From Comamonadaceae bacterium (GTDB taxonomy: Bacteria > Pseudomonadota > Gammaproteobacteria > Burkholderiales > Burkholderiaceae_C): a stretch of DNA of 6,981 bases. The translations under genes and the position numbers were made by a program. The stretch is from positions 1 through 6,981 of the forward strand of contig JAAFHN010000135.1 in assembly GCA_013298415.1 (NCBI GenBank). Reading direction: 5' to 3'. The notes under the pieces are model-generated. The model was not told the DNA's origin, made no database searches, and saw only the letters and a program-made list of their open reading frames with translations. Below, piece after piece: positions 5,064-6,981 of this stretch. Every line of letters begins with the position of its first letter. Position 1 is the stretch's first letter.

Positions 5064-6086
5064 ATGAACCAATTGAGCCTGTTGTTTGCAGTTTTGCTGT
5101 CACTCAGCGCTTGTGGCGGCGGCAGCTCGGGCGCTGGCGCGGCGGCGAATGCAGGCCAGCCAGTGGCTGCGCAACCTGCCTCGCAGCCTCCTTCGGTTGA
5201 GCGCCCGATTCGGCCCGCAGCACTCGACCCCACCCTCCCCGCCGCTGACGCAGAGCACTACGCGATCAACCCTTCGCCAGCTGTGGCACCCAAGGAGCGC
5301 TTGGTCGTGGTACTGCCCGGCACAGGCGGCATTCCGGCCAATCTGCGCGAATTCACCCGGGCTGGACCGCCCCGTGGCTACCACGTGGTCGGCATCGCCT
5401 ACCCCAACAGCGTCACTGTGGCCGAGTACTGCGCATCGAGCCGCGACGCCGACTGCACTGGCAACACCCGCCGAGAAATCATCACTGGCGCAGACACCAG
5501 CCAGGTAGTTGCGGTCAACCGGGCCAACTCCATCATCGGGCGCCTCACCCGGCTGCTGACCCACTTGAGCACCACCTACCCCACCGAAGGCTGGGGCAGG
5601 TTTTTGACCAATGGCGAGGTCGATTGGGCTTTGGTCACGGTCACCGGCCACTCCCAAGGCTCCGGCCATGCGGCCTACATGGCCAAGCTCTACAACCTAG
5701 ACCGCGTGGTCATGTTTTCCGGCCCGGCTGACTACGGCAATGGGGTACCTGCCGCGTGGCTGAGCCAGCCAAGCGTCACCCCCGCGTCACGCCAATACGG
5801 CTTCACGCACTTGGGCGATGAACTCGTGCCCTACGCGCTGGTGCGCAGCAACTGGGGCCTCTTGGGCCTCAACGCGCTGGGCGAACCCACATCGGTAGAC
5901 GGCGCAAACCCGCCCTACGGCAACAGCCGCCAGCTCACCACCAATGCCACGCCAGACCCCAGCAACAACCCCGCAGTTGCCACCTACTTGCGCCACCTGG
6001 CCACCGCCATAGACGGCGTTACCCCGCACAACACACAAGGCGTGCCCATCTACACGCCTGCTTGGCAGTATTTGGCGTTCCCTTGA
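5064..6086 (+). CDS. Lipid-anchored alpha/beta hydrolase (BPSS1187-like)
   Basis: A 340-residue protein. MNQLSLLFAVLLSLSAC is a lipoprotein signal peptide with lipobox LSAC and Cys17 as the lipidated residue. A Gly/Ser/Ala/Pro-rich linker (18-60) follows, so the catalytic domain is probably tethered in the envelope. The domain starts with RLVVVLPGTGGIPANLREF (79-97), and the nucleophile elbow is TGHSQGSGHAAYMAKLY (194-210) with S197. D252 in FTHLGDELVPY and H322 in TPHNTQG are candidate acid and base. The pattern recalls the BPSS1187 family of Burkholderia (recalled, not searched). Substrate unknown. Cys123 and Cys131 could form a disulfide. GGAG at 5055-5058 sits 5 nt before the ATG and supports this start over longer in-frame ones, which would bury the signal peptide. 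It is divergent from the ArsR operon and lies inside the interval bounded by the 174-bp direct repeats. Confidence 0.85.
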   Translation: MNQLSLLFAVLLSLSACGGGSSGAGAAANAGQPVAAQPASQPPSVERPIRPAALDPTLPAADAEHYAINPSPAVAPKERLVVVLPGTGGIPANLREFTRAGPPRGYHVVGIAYPNSVTVAEYCASSRDADCTGNTRREIITGADTSQVVAVNRANSIIGRLTRLLTHLSTTYPTEGWGRFLTNGEVDWALVTVTGHSQGSGHAAYMAKLYNLDRVVMFSGPADYGNGVPAAWLSQPSVTPASRQYGFTHLGDELVPYALVRSNWGLLGLNALGEPTSVDGANPPYGNSRQLTTNATPDPSNNPAVATYLRHLATAIDGVTPHNTQGVPIYTPAWQYLAFP

Positions 6087-6173
6087 AGGAGTCCAAGCGT
6101 CGGATGGCGATTTCGCCGCAGCCACCTCTGCGCCGCGCTTCAACCCGACGTGCAGCCAGCGCTCCAGTCTGTG

Positions 6174-6347
6174 TCAAGCGGCAGGTACCCGACATCCCGG
6201 CACCCCGCGCAAATCAATCTCTTGCACAAAGGGCGCAAAATCATCTGCACTTGCCCCCAAGCCATGCATCACGATGATGCTGGCGCTGGGCTCGGGGCTG
6301 GTGGCGAATTCGAGGCAGCGGAGCAGATGGGTAGGCGCGATGGTCAT
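6174..6347 (-). pseudogene. Truncated second copy of the carboxylesterase gene
   Basis: From ATG at 6347 the frame encodes 57 residues. The first 51 align with residues 1-51 of the intact esterase at 2609-3313, with five differences: F3I, P10R, T15A, G17S and V38A. After GVPG the frame becomes unrelated (CRVPAA) and stops. The HGLG block is kept, but the serine, aspartate and histidine of the triad are missing, so it cannot be an active hydrolase. Five of eight coding differences change the protein, which fits relaxed selection. A further 15-bp match (6152-6166 to 2632-2646, encoding ERWL near the esterase C-terminus) lies in the correct order just beyond the break and may be the 3' remnant of an internally deleted gene. 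The start overlaps the LysR stop codon as ATGA. Confidence 0.8.
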
Positions 6348-6369
6348 GGAGGAGCATTCTGCCCAACAC
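6196..6369. repeat. 174-bp direct repeat, copy 2
   Basis: This is the partner of 3162-3335, offset by exactly 3034 bp with no gap. It holds the 51-codon esterase remnant and the last seven codons plus stop of the LysR gene. Similarity ends sharply at 6195/6196 on one side and near 6369/6370 on the other. Confidence 0.92.
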
Positions 6370-6981
6370 CGGGAAACCGCTCGCACGCCAAATCCACGAA
6401 TCGGCGCACTTTGGGCGTGAGGTAGCGGTTGCTCGGGTACACGGCATGCACCTCCACCGAGGGTGGCCGCCAGGGCGCGAGCAAGCGCACGAGCTGGCCT
6501 GCGGCCTCAAACGGCTCGGCGATGAAGTCGGGCAGCTGGCCAATCCCAATGCCTGCCAGCACGGCATCGAGAACTTCGGCACCTGAGTTCACGCGCAGCC
6601 GTGGCTGGCCCTGCACCTTCTCCGTGCTGCCTGCGTGGTGCAAGGTCCACAGGTGTCGCGGCCCCGCTCCGGTGAAGATCACCACGGGGCGATCAGCAAT
6701 CTCACTCGGCACCAGCGGCTGCCCATGCCTTTGAAAGCAGGCGGGCGCGGCATACAAAGCGTAGTCAAACTGCCCCAGCTTGCGGGCGGCCAGCCGCGAT
6801 TCGGGCAGCGGGCCGGCTCGGATGGCCAAGTCAAATCCTTCGTGTACCAAATCAAGCTCGCGGGTGGCGTATTCGATCTCCACGTTCACTTGGCCGTAGC
6901 GCGCCAAATAGTCGCGCACCCAATCGCCCAAGGCATGCATCCCGAATTCCACGCCGCAGGTGATACGCAAAGTGCCCAGCG
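6344..6981 (-). CDS. LysR-type regulator, effector domain only (N-terminus outside window)
   Basis: The frame enters from the window edge reading LGTLRITCGVEFG, the standard start of a LysR-type substrate-binding domain, and continues for about 211 codons to TGA at 6346-6344. Family landmarks include VNVEIEYATRELDLVHEGFDLAIRAG, the hinge-adjacent LAARKLGQFDYALYAAPACF, then VNSGAEVLDAVLAGIGIGQLPDFIA and the C-terminal VEVHAVYPSNRYLTPKVRRFVDLACERF. The DNA-binding helix-turn-helix lies beyond the right edge, so the true start is not visible. The stop overlaps the ATG of the esterase remnant. The last residues VGQNAPP lie inside the 174-bp repeat. The original target may have been the esterase, now intact only 3 kb away. 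Effector unknown. Confidence 0.92.
   Translation of the reverse strand, partial: LGTLRITCGVEFGMHALGDWVRDYLARYGQVNVEIEYATRELDLVHEGFDLAIRAGPLPESRLAARKLGQFDYALYAAPACFQRHGQPLVPSEIADRPVVIFTGAGPRHLWTLHHAGSTEKVQGQPRLRVNSGAEVLDAVLAGIGIGQLPDFIAEPFEAAGQLVRLLAPWRPPSVEVHAVYPSNRYLTPKVRRFVDLACERFPGVGQNAPP

Noticed and set aside
6099..6116. GGCGA-TT-TCGCC hairpin as terminator of the lipoprotein hydrolase gene
   Set aside because: A 5-bp stem with a 2-nt loop and no following T-run; such short pairs are common in GC-rich DNA.
3162..6369. Direct repeats as ends of a transposon or integron cassette
   Set aside because: The repeats are coding-derived (esterase/LysR), and no transposase, integrase or short terminal inverted repeats were seen, so homologous duplication is a better reading.

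Overview
The window is a GC-rich, densely packed bacterial chromosomal stretch. Codon choice, the protein families and the short ATGA gene overlaps suggest a Burkholderiales betaproteobacterium, probably close to Comamonadaceae. This is an inference from protein style, not from a marker gene. No tRNA, rRNA, CRISPR array or transposase gene is visible.

Layout. (1) Bases 1-688, minus strand: 5' part of an aldo/keto reductase gene that leaves the window. (2) Bases 860-2403, plus strand: a compact three-gene operon encoding an exported ABM-domain protein, a MarR-family regulator and a CybB-like cytochrome b561. Both junctions are ATGA overlaps. A TTGACA-N17-TAAACT promoter sits inside a perfect 13-bp inverted repeat that looks like the operator. 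(3) Bases 2447-2608: a 162-bp imperfect palindrome filling the gap between convergent genes. (4) Bases 2609-3313, minus strand: an intact carboxylesterase/phospholipase-family hydrolase. (5) Bases 3456-4769, minus strand: an overlapping ArsR - SRPBCC/AHSA1 - PhnB-like VOC operon. (6) Bases 5064-6086, plus strand: a lipid-anchored alpha/beta hydrolase. (7) Bases 6174-6347, minus strand: a broken second copy of the start of the region-4 esterase, overlapping by ATGA the end of a LysR-type regulator gene (6344-6981) that runs off the window.

The main structural finding is a 174-bp direct repeat (3162-3335 and 6196-6369; 11 mismatches and no gaps by hand count). It flanks the ArsR-SRPBCC-VOC operon and the lipoprotein hydrolase gene. 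Joining the outer edges of the repeats rebuilds a LysR-esterase gene pair with an ATGA overlap. The intact esterase still carries the last seven codons and the stop of a LysR gene just upstream of its start. The simplest reading is that about 3 kb was inserted or duplicated into a LysR-esterase pair, separating the regulator from its target and leaving a dead esterase fragment beside the regulator.

Functionally, the first operon could be a small envelope redox-stress module: a MarR switch, a di-heme membrane quinone/superoxide-type cytochrome and a periplasmic ABM protein. The other genes are accessory hydrolases and small-molecule-binding proteins under local regulators.
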